Part shown: in pieces, positions 29,787 through 39,303 of the stretch
Layout of the letters: each line of letters begins with the position of its first letter
How positions within the stretch are numbered: the first letter of the stretch is position 1
DNA from: Hoeflea sp.
GTDB lineage: Bacteria > Pseudomonadota > Alphaproteobacteria > Rhizobiales > Rhizobiaceae
Direction of reading: 5' to 3'
Length of the DNA: 64,000 nt
NCBI GenBank assembly: GCA_019084245.1
Contig: JAHRFE010000028.1
Coordinates: forward strand, 186,001-250,000
Made by a program: the position numbers and the translations under genes
The notes under the pieces: model-generated
Databases searched by the model: none
Seen by the model: only the letters and a program-made list of their open reading frames with translations
Told to the model about the DNA's origin: nothing

Positions 29787-31382
29787 TTACTTGGTCACTG
29801 CCTTGAACGAGTTGTCGTTGAACGACGGGCCGATGATGAAGTTCTCGACATTGTTGCGCCGCGCCAGAACCTCGATCTCCTGGAACATGATGACGAAGGG
29901 AGAGGTCTGCTGATGTTCCTTCTGCAGATCGATGTAGATCTGGGCGCGCGTGTCTGCGTCGGCTTCAAGCACTGCGCTGTCAGCCTTGGCGGTCATCTCC
30001 GGGATGTCCCAGGCATTGCGCCAGGCCAGCGGCTTGGAAGCGGCGTCATCGGAGTTGTCGGGGTTGCGGGCGAACGTGTCCGCATTGGTGTGCGGGTCCT
30101 GATAGTCCGGGCCCCAGCGGCCGATATAGATGTCGTGGTTGCGGGCGCGGTACTTGGTCAGCGTCTGCTGGCCGTCGCCCGGAATCAGTTCCATGGTGAT
30201 GCCGGCCAGCGCCATGGTCTGCTGGATGGCCTGGCCGATCGCGGTGATCTCGTTTGTGTTGCGGGTGTCCATGGTGACGGTGAAGCCGTCGGCGAGACCT
30301 GCTTCGGCGAGCAGTTCCTTGGCCTTCTCGACATTGAGCGAGAACGGGGTTTCCTCAAGCGCGCCGAGGAAGCCGCGCGGCAGGAACGCCTGATGGGTGA
30401 TCACCTTGCCCTTCATGATGGTGTCGGCGATCGTGGCGTAATCGACCAGATATTTCATCGCCTGGCGGACCTGCGGCTTGGCCAGGTTCTCGTTCTTCTG
30501 GTTGAGGGAGAAGTAATAGATTGATCCCTTGACGCCGCTTTCGACGGTGATGTCGGGATTGGACGACAGCGCTTCGATTTCCTCGGCGCCGACATTTCGC
30601 GCAATGTCGATATCACCCTGCTCGATCAGCAGACGCTGGGTCGCGGTTTCGGGAATGTGGCGGTAGATGGCGCGGGCCATCGGCGGGGCTTCGCCGGAGT
30701 AGTTGTCGTTGCGCTCAAGCACGATGGCTTCGTTGGCGCGCCAGTCGCGAATGCTGAAGGCGCCGGAGCCTGCATAGTTGGTCTTGAGCCAGTTGTAGCC
30801 GAAGTCGCCGTCGGCCTCATTGCTCTTGACCAGTTCGCTGTCGACGATGAAGCCCACCGTCGATGTCAAGCAGTAGAGCACCAGCGTCGGCGCATAGGCC
30901 TTGTCCATCTCGAATTCGAAGGTCATGTCGCCGGTCTTGCGGATCATCGCGTCGACATTGTCGGCGTTGAAGCCGAACTGGGTGAGGATGAAGGCCGGCG
31001 ACTTGTCGAGCTTGATGGCGCGCTGCAAGGTGTAGACTGCATCCTCAGCGGTGATCGGATTGCCCGAGGCGAATTTCATGCCGTCACGGATGGTGAAGGT
31101 GAAGGTCTTGCCGTCTTCCGAGATGTCCCATTTTTCAGCAACCACGCCAAAAATCTCGGACACGTCGTTGACATTGTAGCCGACCAGTCCCTGGTAGGCG
31201 TTGCCGAGCACCTCGGAGGCGGTGAACTCGAACACTTCAGCCGGGTCGAGCGAGATGACGTCGTCGATCGCCCAGGCCTGAATGAGGGTGTCGGCCGGTG
31301 TCTCGGCCTGCGCGGTGACCGGCGCAAAGGCGGCGGCGGTGCACATCAGCGCCACGGCCACGAATTTTTGAACGTGCTTCAC
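29787..31382 (-). CDS. Peptide ABC transporter substrate-binding protein (SBP family 5)
   Basis: 531 residues with a Sec signal peptide (KFVAVALMCTAAAFAPVTAQA, cleavage before ET). Periplasmic binding protein of the DppA/OppA family: the domain starts at IQAWAIDDVISLDPAEVFE, and WDISEDGKTFTFTIRDGMKFASG is the family signature. First gene of the operon SBP-B-C-D-F-dipeptidase. The ligand is likely a di- or short peptide, given the dipeptidase. Confidence 0.93.
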   Translation of the reverse strand: MKHVQKFVAVALMCTAAAFAPVTAQAETPADTLIQAWAIDDVISLDPAEVFEFTASEVLGNAYQGLVGYNVNDVSEIFGVVAEKWDISEDGKTFTFTIRDGMKFASGNPITAEDAVYTLQRAIKLDKSPAFILTQFGFNADNVDAMIRKTGDMTFEFEMDKAYAPTLVLYCLTSTVGFIVDSELVKSNEADGDFGYNWLKTNYAGSGAFSIRDWRANEAIVLERNDNYSGEAPPMARAIYRHIPETATQRLLIEQGDIDIARNVGAEEIEALSSNPDITVESGVKGSIYYFSLNQKNENLAKPQVRQAMKYLVDYATIADTIMKGKVITHQAFLPRGFLGALEETPFSLNVEKAKELLAEAGLADGFTVTMDTRNTNEITAIGQAIQQTMALAGITMELIPGDGQQTLTKYRARNHDIYIGRWGPDYQDPHTNADTFARNPDNSDDAASKPLAWRNAWDIPEMTAKADSAVLEADADTRAQIYIDLQKEHQQTSPFVIMFQEIEVLARRNNVENFIIGPSFNDNSFKAVTK

Positions 31383-31589
31383 AATAAAAGCTCCCAGTTA
31401 GATTGTTCCCGATCGAATGCCTGCAGGCGCGGGATTTGTTCCCTTTCGCACTGCGGAAGCGCCAATCAGGTCACAGCCCCAGGGGCCTGTCAAGCACGCC
31501 ATCCGGGCGGGGCCTGCCGATGACCGGGCTGCGGCACAATGGTCAGGCGCAAAAGCCCGGAAATCCGGCGCGACCCATGATTTTGACAC

Positions 31590-31625
31590 AGTCAACTCAT
31601 CGAAAATTTTGATGATTTCGATGAC
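31590..31625. other. Hairpin in the 273-bp gap between suyZ and the peptide operon
   Basis: CATCGAAA (31598-31605) and TTTCGATG (31616-31623) flank ATTTTGATGA. It lies just after the suyZ stop (31656) and before the peptide operon promoter. It could be the end of the hps-suy transcript or an operator; there is no T run. I see nothing else in 31383-31655 apart from a likely promoter. Confidence 0.4.
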
Positions 31626-31655
31626 TGAATCGAGCTCCCACTCCCCCGCAGGGCA

Positions 31656-32660
31656 TCAGATGCCAGCCAGTCCGGTCGCAACCGCAACCCAGGCGAGCCC
31701 CAGCAGGAACACCGTTTCCACCACGATAACAGCGACATGGCGCCAGCCGAGATCGAGCATGGCCTTCATGTTGGTGCGCACGCCAAGGGCTGCGATGGCG
31801 ATCACCAGGAGCCATGAGGAGGCATCAACCAGAAGCGCCGCGAGTGCCACCGGAATCAGGCCGATGCTGTTGGCGAGCGTCACCGCGCCGAAGCCTATCA
31901 CAAACAGCGGCAGCCGGACCTGGGAGAATCCGCTTTCGCGGCGGGCCAGCGCCAGGGCCAGGATGATCAGCACCACCGGCAAGAGCGTGACGCGCAGCAG
32001 CTTGACGATGGTCGCCTTGTCGCCGGCTTCGGTCGAGATCGAGTAGCCGGCGCCCACCACCTGGGCCACGTCATGCACGGTGGCGCCGATCATGAACCCG
32101 CTCTGGGCGTCGTTGAAGCCGGCGAGCGCGAACAGCACCGGATAGATGATCATGGCGATGGTCGACAGCGTGGTGACGGCCACCACCGTGAACAGCACAT
32201 TGCGTTCGGTCTTGTCATTGCCGGGGATCACCGCGGCAAGCGCCAGCGCCGCCGACGCCCCGCAGATCGCCACCGCGCCGCCAGTCAGGATGGCAAAGCG
32301 CCAGCCGCGCGAAAACAGTTTTGCGCAGACGAAGCCAAAGCCGATGGTCAGCGCCATCAGGCCGGCGACGGTCAGCAGACCGGAGGTGCCGATGCCGGCA
32401 ATGTCGCCGAGCGTGATGCGCGCGCCGAGGAGCACGATGCCGAGCCGCAGAAGTGTCTTGGAGGCAAAGACGACGCCCTCGCTGGTGCGCTCCTGGTCGG
32501 CCATGAAGTTGAACGCCATGCCGATCAGCAGCGCGAACAGCATCACCGGGGCCACATAATGCTCGGACAGGAACTTTGCCGCCGCCGCGATGGTGAGCGC
32601 CAGCAGCAGGCCGGGGAAAAGCGTGCGGCCGCGCAGCTGAAGCTCGGAAAGTAATGCCAT
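31656..32660 (-). CDS. suyZ: YeiH/UPF0324 family exporter, SuyZ-like (sulfite/sulfate export)
   Basis: 334 residues with about ten membrane helices. UPF0324 features: LGIVLLGARITLGDI, GGAVAICGASAALALAAVIP and GATVHDVAQVVGAG. In sulfolactate-degrading Paracoccus a member of this family (SuyZ) is encoded next to suyAB and exports the inorganic sulfur released. Here it follows suyB directly, so the same role is inferred. Confidence 0.85.
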   Translation of the reverse strand: MALLSELQLRGRTLFPGLLLALTIAAAAKFLSEHYVAPVMLFALLIGMAFNFMADQERTSEGVVFASKTLLRLGIVLLGARITLGDIAGIGTSGLLTVAGLMALTIGFGFVCAKLFSRGWRFAILTGGAVAICGASAALALAAVIPGNDKTERNVLFTVVAVTTLSTIAMIIYPVLFALAGFNDAQSGFMIGATVHDVAQVVGAGYSISTEAGDKATIVKLLRVTLLPVVLIILALALARRESGFSQVRLPLFVIGFGAVTLANSIGLIPVALAALLVDASSWLLVIAIAALGVRTNMKAMLDLGWRHVAVIVVETVFLLGLAWVAVATGLAGI

Positions 32661-32746
32661 GCCTGAAAATTCCAGCGTGTTGCAATGGGCTCAAGACAAT
32701 CGCCCGGACAGTGGCCCGGGCGATCAGCTTCAAAGGACGGACACTC

Positions 32747-33928
32747 TTACGCCGAGCGATAGAGCTTTGTCATGGAGAACTCGCGGTGACCGAGCGCTTC
32801 GGCGGCGGTGGCGCGGCCGTTCGAGGTGCGGATGATCATCTCGATCAGCGCGTCGCCGGCCTCGTCAATGGTCATCTCGCGTCTCAGGATCCCCGAGACG
32901 TCGACATCGACATGCTCGCCCATGGTGCGGACCGTGCGCGGGTTGGCGGTGATCTTGATCACCGGCACGATCGGGTTGCCGATGACATTGCCCTGCCCGG
33001 TCGGGAAGGTGTGCACCACATAGCCGCCCGCCGCCATCAGGGTGACGCATTCCGCCGCCGCAGACGACGAGTCCATGAAATAAAGACCCTTGCCCGACTT
33101 GGGTTCTTCCGCCGGCCCGAGAATGTCGATGTATTGCGAGGTCCGGCCGATCTTCTCGAGATTGCCCAAGGCCTTCTCCTCGATGGTGGTCAGGCCGCCC
33201 TCGATATTGCCCTTGGTCGGCTGGCTGTCAGAAAGATCGTCGGTCTGGTGGGCGAAGATCACGTCGTCCTGATAGGCCTTCCACATCGCATACCAGCGGT
33301 CGCCGACCTCTTCGTTGATGGCGCGGGTCTTGCAGATATGCTCGGCGCCGGTGATCTCCGAGGTCTCGCCGAAGCAGCCATAGATGCCCTCGGGCAGGAG
33401 CTTGTCATACATGTTGCCGACCGTCGGGCAGGAGCCGAGCCCCGTCGTGGTGTCGCTCTCGCCGCATTTGGTCGAGATCCACAGTTCCGAGATCGAGCAC
33501 TCCTCGCGCTGCAGCTCGGAGGCGAAGTGGACATATTCCTTGGCCACCTTGGAGGCTTCCATGATGGTCTTGAGATCACCATTCTGCTCGATCGAGAAAC
33601 CGGTCACGGGCTTTCCGGTCAAGGCGATGCCGTCGACGATCTTCCTGGTCCAGCCCGGCTCGATGCCGATCACCACGACGGCCGCGACATTCGGGTTCGA
33701 TCCGGTACCGATCATGGTGCGGAAATGCAGGTCCAAATCCTCGCCGAACTGCAGCCGGCCATAGGCATGCGGCAAAGCGAGCGTGCCCTTGATGTTGTTG
33801 GCGACTGCCTCGCAGGCCGCATTCGAGATATCATCGACCGGCAGGATGACGACGAGATTGCGCACGCCGACCCGGCCGTTCTCGCGGCGGTAGCCGGAAA
33901 ATGTCATGTTGGAATAATTCGATGCCAT
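32747..33928 (-). CDS. suyB: (2R)-sulfolactate sulfo-lyase, beta subunit
   Basis: 393 residues from ATG 33928. UxaA-family C-terminal domain ([57 protein letters not shown]). SuyB with SuyA cleaves (R)-sulfolactate to pyruvate and sulfite. The split-subunit form plus the neighbouring hps genes and exporter point to SuyB; altronate or galactarate dehydratases of this family are usually longer single chains, like the gene at 51063. Confidence 0.88.
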   Translation of the reverse strand: MASNYSNMTFSGYRRENGRVGVRNLVVILPVDDISNAACEAVANNIKGTLALPHAYGRLQFGEDLDLHFRTMIGTGSNPNVAAVVVIGIEPGWTRKIVDGIALTGKPVTGFSIEQNGDLKTIMEASKVAKEYVHFASELQREECSISELWISTKCGESDTTTGLGSCPTVGNMYDKLLPEGIYGCFGETSEITGAEHICKTRAINEEVGDRWYAMWKAYQDDVIFAHQTDDLSDSQPTKGNIEGGLTTIEEKALGNLEKIGRTSQYIDILGPAEEPKSGKGLYFMDSSSAAAECVTLMAAGGYVVHTFPTGQGNVIGNPIVPVIKITANPRTVRTMGEHVDVDVSGILRREMTIDEAGDALIEMIIRTSNGRATAAEALGHREFSMTKLYRSA

Positions 33929-33939
33929 GGTGACGGCTC

Positions 33940-34227
33940 CTACCAGCGCTTGGTCTTGAGATTGTGGGTGTGGACATGAGCGCCCTTCTCGACGTCGGCC
34001 ACGAACTTGCCGATGTCCTCGCCATATTTGATCGCGGTGTCGCCGGAAGCGATGTCCTTCAATGCGATCTTGTGGCCGATCGGCACGTCGGCCTTCGACA
34101 CGAGCTCGAAGCTCGAATTGTCGTGCGTCACCACGCACAGCATGGTGGTGCCGGCCGACAGGCCCTCGACAACAACGACGCCGACATTGTCCGCGTGATC
34201 ATGAACCAGCAAATGGGGAGCCCCCAT
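33940..34227 (-). CDS. suyA: (2R)-sulfolactate sulfo-lyase, alpha subunit
   Basis: 95 residues, one SAF-type domain ([17 protein letters not shown] ... [23 protein letters not shown] ... [10 protein letters not shown]), the same domain that forms the N-terminus of fused UxaA proteins. AAGGAG lies 7 bases before the ATG. 11-bp gap to suyB. Forms the SuyAB complex. Confidence 0.88.
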   Translation of the reverse strand: MGAPHLLVHDHADNVGVVVVEGLSAGTTMLCVVTHDNSSFELVSKADVPIGHKIALKDIASGDTAIKYGEDIGKFVADVEKGAHVHTHNLKTKRW

Positions 34228-34241
34228 GGCAGATCTCCTTT

Positions 34242-35237
34242 TCAGGGTTTGAGAATGATTTTCGGGGCGGATGCCCGCCCGTCGAGAATGTCGGAAAAGG
34301 CGGATGCCCCTTCCTCAAGCAACCGGACCTCAGCCCAGTCGAGTGAACCAAGCCGGCCGTCGAAGATCGCGGCGGCGGTGTCGCGGAAATCCTGCGGCGT
34401 ATAGGTGTAGGCGCCGATGAAGCTGATTTCCTGCAGCGTCATGCGGCGGATGTCGAGACCGGCGGAGGCATCGCCAAGGCCGATATGAACGATGACGCCG
34501 CCCGGCAGCGCGGCGCGGCTGGCAGTCGCCCGTGTCGCCCCGAAGCCGACGCCGTCGATCACCAGATCGTAGCCGCCGGGATCTTCCGCCGCGATCGCGT
34601 CGGGGCTCGAGATGGTGAAATCGCCGGCGGAGGTGAGCGCCGGGATGCGGCGCGGATTGGCTTCGCTGATACTCACGTCGACGGCGCCTTGCGCCTTCAG
34701 CGCCAGCGCCGCGCCAAGACCGATGGCGCCGCCGCCGATGACGAGGCAGCGGGCCTGCGGCAGGGACTCATGAAGAGCGGAAGCCCCCAGCCGCACGCCG
34801 TGCCAGCCGCAGGCCAGCGGCTCGGCGAGGCAGGCCTTTTCGAAGGAAACGCCGTCGGGAATCTCGACCAGATTGTCGGCCGGTATGGCGATGAATTCGG
34901 CGAAGGCGCCCTGGCGCGGGACCATCGACAGGATCTGGCGCGAGGGGCAAAGATTGTTGCGGCCCGAGACGCAGGCCCGGCAGCGGCCGCAGGTGGCGAG
35001 CGGGTTGACGGTGACGCGGCGGCCGGCGCCTGGGCCTTCGACGACGTGGCCCGCGGCCTCGTGGCCGAGGATCAGCGGCGCGGGGCGGCGCTCGTCATGG
35101 CCGAGCCAGGCATGCATGTCGGAGCCGCAGATGCCCACCGCCTCGACCCGGACCAGGCATTCACCAAGCGGCAGGACGGGCGCGGGCTCGTCGCGGTAGA
35201 TGAGGCTTTTGGGTTCGGTGTAGACCAGTGCTTTCAT
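34242..35237 (-). CDS. Zinc-dependent alcohol dehydrogenase, DHPS 2-dehydrogenase candidate (HpsO/HpsP role)
   Basis: 331 residues of the MDR family. Catalytic zinc site GICGSDMHAWLGHD and GHEAAGHV; structural zinc cysteines in CGRCRACVSGRNNLC; Rossmann motif VIGGGAIGLGAAL for NAD(H). In known DHPS clusters, HpsO and HpsP are NAD-dependent DHPS 2-dehydrogenases that interconvert DHPS enantiomers through the 2-oxo compound. This gene overlaps the SDR stop by 4 bases (ATGA) and precedes suyA by 14 bp. I cannot tell which of the two names it should have. Confidence 0.83.
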   Translation of the reverse strand: MKALVYTEPKSLIYRDEPAPVLPLGECLVRVEAVGICGSDMHAWLGHDERRPAPLILGHEAAGHVVEGPGAGRRVTVNPLATCGRCRACVSGRNNLCPSRQILSMVPRQGAFAEFIAIPADNLVEIPDGVSFEKACLAEPLACGWHGVRLGASALHESLPQARCLVIGGGAIGLGAALALKAQGAVDVSISEANPRRIPALTSAGDFTISSPDAIAAEDPGGYDLVIDGVGFGATRATASRAALPGGVIVHIGLGDASAGLDIRRMTLQEISFIGAYTYTPQDFRDTAAAIFDGRLGSLDWAEVRLLEEGASAFSDILDGRASAPKIILKP

Positions 35238-35992
35238 TTTGCGGTGTAGCCCCCGTCAACGAACAGCACCTGGCCGGTAACATAGGCCGAGGCGTCGGAG
35301 GCGAGGAACAGCAGCGGACCCTCGATATCGCCCATCTCGCCATTGCGGCCGATGCAGGTGGCGGCCGCATGCCTGCCCGAGACCGTGGGATCGGCGAAGA
35401 CCGGGCCGGTGAGTTCGGTGTGAAAGAAGCCCGGCGCCAAGGCATTGGCGTTGATGCCGTCGCGCGACCAGGCTTCCGCCATGGCGCGGGTCATCTGCTC
35501 GACCCCGCCCTTGGAGGCGCCATAGGCGATGCCGTTGGTGAACGCCCGGCGCGATTGCAGCGAGGCGAAATTGATGATGCGGCCCCAGCGCTTTTCCCGC
35601 ATCGCGGGAACCAGCGCCTGGGCCAGGAAGAAGGGCACCGTGAGATTGAGCGCAATGGTGCGCTCCCAGCCGTCGCGGGTCACATCATCGGCGGACTGGC
35701 GCAAATTGAGGCCCGCGGCGTTGACCAGAATATCGGGCGGACCGAAGGGTTCCGCAGCCTGTGCCGCAATGGTTTCAAGGTCGGCGTCCGAAGCCAGATC
35801 GGCGGCAACATATGCGGTTTCTCCGCCGGCCTCGGCGCACCACTGATCAAGCGCATCGGCCCGCCGCGCCAGGCCGACAACGCGCGCGCCGGCCTGAGCC
35901 AGGAATGTCGCCGCCGCACGGCCAAGCCCGGAGCTCGCTCCGGTGACAAGGGCGACCCTGCCCTTCAGGTTGAACATGTCGGTGCCGCGCAT
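35234..35992 (-). CDS. SDR-family oxidoreductase, DHPS 2-dehydrogenase candidate (HpsO/HpsP role)
   Basis: 252 residues from ATG 35992 (alternative ATG 35977, MFNLKG). Classical SDR: ALVTGASSGLGRAAA for the cofactor, NAAGLN, catalytic Ser in NFASLQSR, YGASKGG with the Tyr-x-x-x-Lys pair, and a C-terminal GQVLFVDGGYTAK. It probably pairs with the zinc enzyme to racemise DHPS. The start is 1 base from the hpsN stop, so it is one transcript. Confidence 0.85.
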   Translation of the reverse strand: MRGTDMFNLKGRVALVTGASSGLGRAAATFLAQAGARVVGLARRADALDQWCAEAGGETAYVAADLASDADLETIAAQAAEPFGPPDILVNAAGLNLRQSADDVTRDGWERTIALNLTVPFFLAQALVPAMREKRWGRIINFASLQSRRAFTNGIAYGASKGGVEQMTRAMAEAWSRDGINANALAPGFFHTELTGPVFADPTVSGRHAAATCIGRNGEMGDIEGPLLFLASDASAYVTGQVLFVDGGYTAK

Positions 35993-35993
35993 C

Positions 35994-37310
35994 TCAGACG
36001 TCCTGGTCCACGCCCGAGAGGTCGAAATTCTCGCCGGGGAAATATTTCCTGAGGCGAATGTCGGCGGTGCGGGCATGGCCTTCCATGCCCTCGAGCCGGG
36101 AAATCCGCGCGGTGGCCTCGGCGATCGGTTTTGCGCCCTCACGGGTGGCGCGCTGCCAGGTGACGATCTTCATGAACTTGTGCACCGACAACCCGCCGGT
36201 GTAGCGCGCCGCCCCCGAGGTCGGCAGCACGTGGTTGGTGCCCGAGGCCTTGTCGCCGAAGGCCACCGTGGTTTCCTCGCCCAGGAACAGCGAGCCGTAG
36301 CAGCCCAGCCGGTCAAGCCACCAGTCAGGATCGGCGGCCTGTACGGTCAGGTGCTCGGGCGCATAGTCATCCGACGTTGCCGCCATTTCCTCGCGGCTGT
36401 CGCAGAGGATGACTTCGGCGAAATCGCGCCAGGCGGCCTCGGCGTTGTCGCGGTTGACCTCGGGCAATGTCGCAATGTGCTTCGGCACCAGCGCCATCAC
36501 GGTCTCGGCGAGCGCCCGGTCGTCGGTCACCAGCCAGACCGGCGAATTGTAGCCGTGCTCGGCCTGGCCGACGAGGTCGGCTGCGACGATCTCCGGGTCA
36601 GCGTCCTTGTCGGCGAGAATCAGGCTGTCGGTGGGGCCGGCGAACATGTCGATGCCGACGCGGCCGAAGAGGATGCGCTTGGCTTCGGCGACGAACTGGT
36701 TGCCGGGCCCGACCAGGATGCCGGAGGCGGGCACGCCGAACAGGCCGAAGGCCATCGAGGCCACGCCCTGCACGCCGCCCAGGGCAAGAATGCGGTCGGC
36801 GCCGCAGATGTCGGCGGTGTAGAGGATCGCCGGATGCACGCCGACATCGGGCCGCGGCGGCGAGCATACGGAGATGTGCTTGCAGCCGGCGACGCGCGCG
36901 GTGGTCACCGTCATGATCGCCGAGGCGACATGGCTGTAGCGGCCGCCCGGCACGTAGCAGCCGGCGGCGGAAATCGGGATGGTCTTCTGGCCGGCCGTAA
37001 GCCCGGGGACGATCTCGACCTCGACGTCGCTGAGCGTCCCCTTCTGGGCCTCGGCGAACTTGCGGACATTGTCATGGGCGAAGCGGATGTCGTCCTTGAG
37101 CTTTTGCGGCAGCTTCGAGGCGGCCTCAGCAATCTCGTCGCTTGTGACAATGATGTTGCCGGCATAGCGGTCGAATTTTTCGGCATAGCGCCGCGCCGCC
37201 TCCTCGCCTCCGGTCTCGATCTCGTCGAGGATGGCCTGGACGGTGTCGCGGACGGAGCCGGAATCGGTGGTCGAGGTTTTCTGGGCTTTCTTGAGATAGA
37301 TGCGGGACAT
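35994..37310 (-). CDS. hpsN: Sulfopropanediol 3-dehydrogenase (histidinol dehydrogenase family)
   Basis: 438 residues from ATG 37310, with AGGAGG 9 bases upstream. Histidinol dehydrogenase fold (PGGRYSHVASAIMTVTTARVAGC, GPGNQFVAEAKR, GPTDSLILAD, QAEHGYNSPVW), but it stands far from any his genes and inside a sulfonate cluster. HpsN oxidises (R)-DHPS to (R)-sulfolactate in two NAD-dependent steps, just as HisD makes histidine from histidinol. The zinc/catalytic His in EHGYNS is kept. Function assigned by family plus suyAB context. Confidence 0.88.
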   Translation of the reverse strand: MSRIYLKKAQKTSTTDSGSVRDTVQAILDEIETGGEEAARRYAEKFDRYAGNIIVTSDEIAEAASKLPQKLKDDIRFAHDNVRKFAEAQKGTLSDVEVEIVPGLTAGQKTIPISAAGCYVPGGRYSHVASAIMTVTTARVAGCKHISVCSPPRPDVGVHPAILYTADICGADRILALGGVQGVASMAFGLFGVPASGILVGPGNQFVAEAKRILFGRVGIDMFAGPTDSLILADKDADPEIVAADLVGQAEHGYNSPVWLVTDDRALAETVMALVPKHIATLPEVNRDNAEAAWRDFAEVILCDSREEMAATSDDYAPEHLTVQAADPDWWLDRLGCYGSLFLGEETTVAFGDKASGTNHVLPTSGAARYTGGLSVHKFMKIVTWQRATREGAKPIAEATARISRLEGMEGHARTADIRLRKYFPGENFDLSGVDQDV

Positions 37311-37341
37311 GTCCCCGGACCTCCTGTGGATGAGTATCAGA

Positions 37342-38670
37342 CTATTTGTAGATGTCGGGCAGCAGCGTGGTCGACAGCGCCGGAACATAGGCGATCAGCA
37401 GCACGACGATCAGCATGAAGAACACGAAGGGCACCGCCCGCCAGGCAATCTTGAGGATCGATTCCCCGGTGATGCCGGAGACGACGAACAGGTTGAGGCC
37501 GAGCGGCGGGGTGATGAAGCCGACGCCGAGCGCGGTGATCATCATGACGCAGAACTGGATCTCGTTCATGCCGATATTGTCGGCGAGCGGTTTGAGGATC
37601 GGCGCCAGGATGACGATGTTGGGCGTGGTCTCCATGACGCAGCCCGCGGCAATCAGGATGAAGATCATCATCAGGATGATGACCATCGGATCCTCGCTGA
37701 CCGAGGTCACCGCCAGCACGAAGCCCTGCGGCACGCCCATGATCGCCAGCGCCTCGGCCATCGGGGCGGAGAAGGCGATGATCGGCAGGATCACGCCGTT
37801 GACCTTGGCGGAACTCAAGAGCATGGGCGGGAAATCCGCGAGACTGAGAGTTCCCAGGATGAAGCCCATGAAGATGGTCACGACAACCGCCAGGGCCCCG
37901 GCTTCCGTTGGCGTGAGCTGCCCGGAGAAGATGCCGTAGAAGATAATTCCCGGGACGATGAAGGCATACCAGCCGGATTTGAGCGCCTTACCCAGGTTTG
38001 CGAAATACTCGCCCATCGAGACATTGCCGCCGCTTTCATAGCTGTAAATGCGGTTGACGACGACATTGGTGGCGAGGATCGACACGAGGATAGCCAGTCC
38101 GGGGATCACCGCTGCGAGGAACAGCGTCGAGGCGGAGATGCCGAGCACCAGGCCGATGATGATATAGGCAATCGAGGGCGGGATGAGGATGCCGGTGCAG
38201 GCGCCGGCGGCCACCAGGGCGCAGGCATAGGGGCGCGGATAGCCGCTTTCGACCAGACGGGCGATGGTCATGCGGCCGACGGCTGCGGCGCCGGCGGCGT
38301 CCGAGCCGGAAATGGCCGCAAACATGCCGCAGACCAGCACGGTGGCCGAGCCGAAGCCGCCCTTGGCGAACTGGGTGAGCGCCTCGGCCACATCGAGGAA
38401 CTTGCGGCTCAGCCCGGTGCGCACCAGCACGTCGCCGGTCAGGATGAACAGCGGCACGGCGGTCAGCGCGAAGGCGTCGATGCCGGTGAACAGGCTTTCG
38501 CCGACTGCGCTCAGCGGCATGTCGCCCGACATCGTCAGCATCAGGATCGCCGCGGCGCCGATGGCGGCCCAGACCGGCACGGCCATGATGATCAGCGTGA
38601 CGAAGAGGATGACCGGAGCGTAGAAATCCCAGCCCAGTTCCACCGTCTGATTGAGTTGTTGCCAGAGCAT
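37342..38670 (-). CDS. TRAP transporter large permease (DctM type, HpsM-like)
   Basis: 442 residues with ~12 membrane helices; typical DctM segments are GVPQGFVLAV, PPSIAYIIIG and TPPLGLNLFVVSG. With the small permease and periplasmic protein upstream it forms a sodium-driven TRAP importer, here probably for DHPS (HpsKLM role). 10-bp gap to the small permease gene. Confidence 0.92.
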   Translation of the reverse strand: MLWQQLNQTVELGWDFYAPVILFVTLIIMAVPVWAAIGAAAILMLTMSGDMPLSAVGESLFTGIDAFALTAVPLFILTGDVLVRTGLSRKFLDVAEALTQFAKGGFGSATVLVCGMFAAISGSDAAGAAAVGRMTIARLVESGYPRPYACALVAAGACTGILIPPSIAYIIIGLVLGISASTLFLAAVIPGLAILVSILATNVVVNRIYSYESGGNVSMGEYFANLGKALKSGWYAFIVPGIIFYGIFSGQLTPTEAGALAVVVTIFMGFILGTLSLADFPPMLLSSAKVNGVILPIIAFSAPMAEALAIMGVPQGFVLAVTSVSEDPMVIILMMIFILIAAGCVMETTPNIVILAPILKPLADNIGMNEIQFCVMMITALGVGFITPPLGLNLFVVSGITGESILKIAWRAVPFVFFMLIVVLLIAYVPALSTTLLPDIYK

Positions 38671-38680
38671 TGCCTATCCC

Positions 38681-39196
38681 TCAATCAAATAGGGTGTCGC
38701 CTTCGTAGACGGGCGTGCCGTCTCGAAAGCTCTTGAAATCGCGGGCGAGCGACTGGATGAGGCGCCACAGCATGATGGTGAAACCGACCGGCACCGCCAT
38801 GAGGAACCAGACCATCGACACCCTGAGGCCGGCGCTGACCGAGCCGAACTTCAACGAGACCAGCACCGTTTCGAAGGACCAGTAGAGCGCGATGAGGGCG
38901 ACGGCGGCCATCACCAGGTCGCCGAAGATGTAGAGCGCGGCCTTGGCCCGCACCCCGAGATAGTGCATCAGCACGTCGATGCGGATATGGCCGCGCTCGC
39001 GCACCGCAGAGGCGGCGCCGATCCAGACCAGATAGATGAAGGCGTAGCGCACCAGCTCCTCGCCCCAGATCGATGAATAGGCGAAGACTTCACGGCGGAT
39101 CACCTCGACCGCCATGGTCACAACCAGCAGAACATAGAAGAAGAGCAGCGCCCAACGTTCCAGGTTCCTGTCCAGCGCGCTTAGAAATTTCGACAC
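38681..39196 (-). CDS. TRAP transporter small permease (DctQ type)
   Basis: 171 residues, four helices. ILPTLEFLLV-type start is replaced by WALLFFYVLLVVTMAVEVIRREVF; the motif WGEELVRYAFIYLVWIGAASAVRERGHIRIDVL is the DctQ signature. Membrane partner of the large permease. Confidence 0.92.
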   Translation of the reverse strand: MSKFLSALDRNLERWALLFFYVLLVVTMAVEVIRREVFAYSSIWGEELVRYAFIYLVWIGAASAVRERGHIRIDVLMHYLGVRAKAALYIFGDLVMAAVALIALYWSFETVLVSLKFGSVSAGLRVSMVWFLMAVPVGFTIMLWRLIQSLARDFKSFRDGTPVYEGDTLFD

Positions 39197-39258
39197 GACG
39201 CCCCCTTGCGGCCAGGACTTGCAAAAGCCCGTCCGCCTGAGATGGTGGGTTGGTTGGC

Positions 39259-39292
39259 GCCTTGCCGCCGGAGATCACTCCAGCGGCAAGGC
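39259..39292 (-). other. Intercistronic hairpin after the TRAP solute-binding protein gene
   Basis: GCCTTGCCGC (39259-39268) pairs perfectly with GCGGCAAGGC (39283-39292), and GGAG-ATCA-CTCC extends the stem inside. It sits 12 bases after the solute-binding protein stop (39304) and before the small permease gene. Confidence 0.75.
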
Positions 39293-39303
39293 TTGACGGA
39301 AAA

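Noticed and set aside
36598..36867. Short frames inside hpsN rich in Arg/Ala
   Set aside because: Out-of-frame shadows with no independent start signal.
35994..37310. Histidinol dehydrogenase (hisD) for histidine synthesis
   Set aside because: No his genes are nearby; it sits between TRAP and suyAB genes and shares their operon, so HpsN is the better call.
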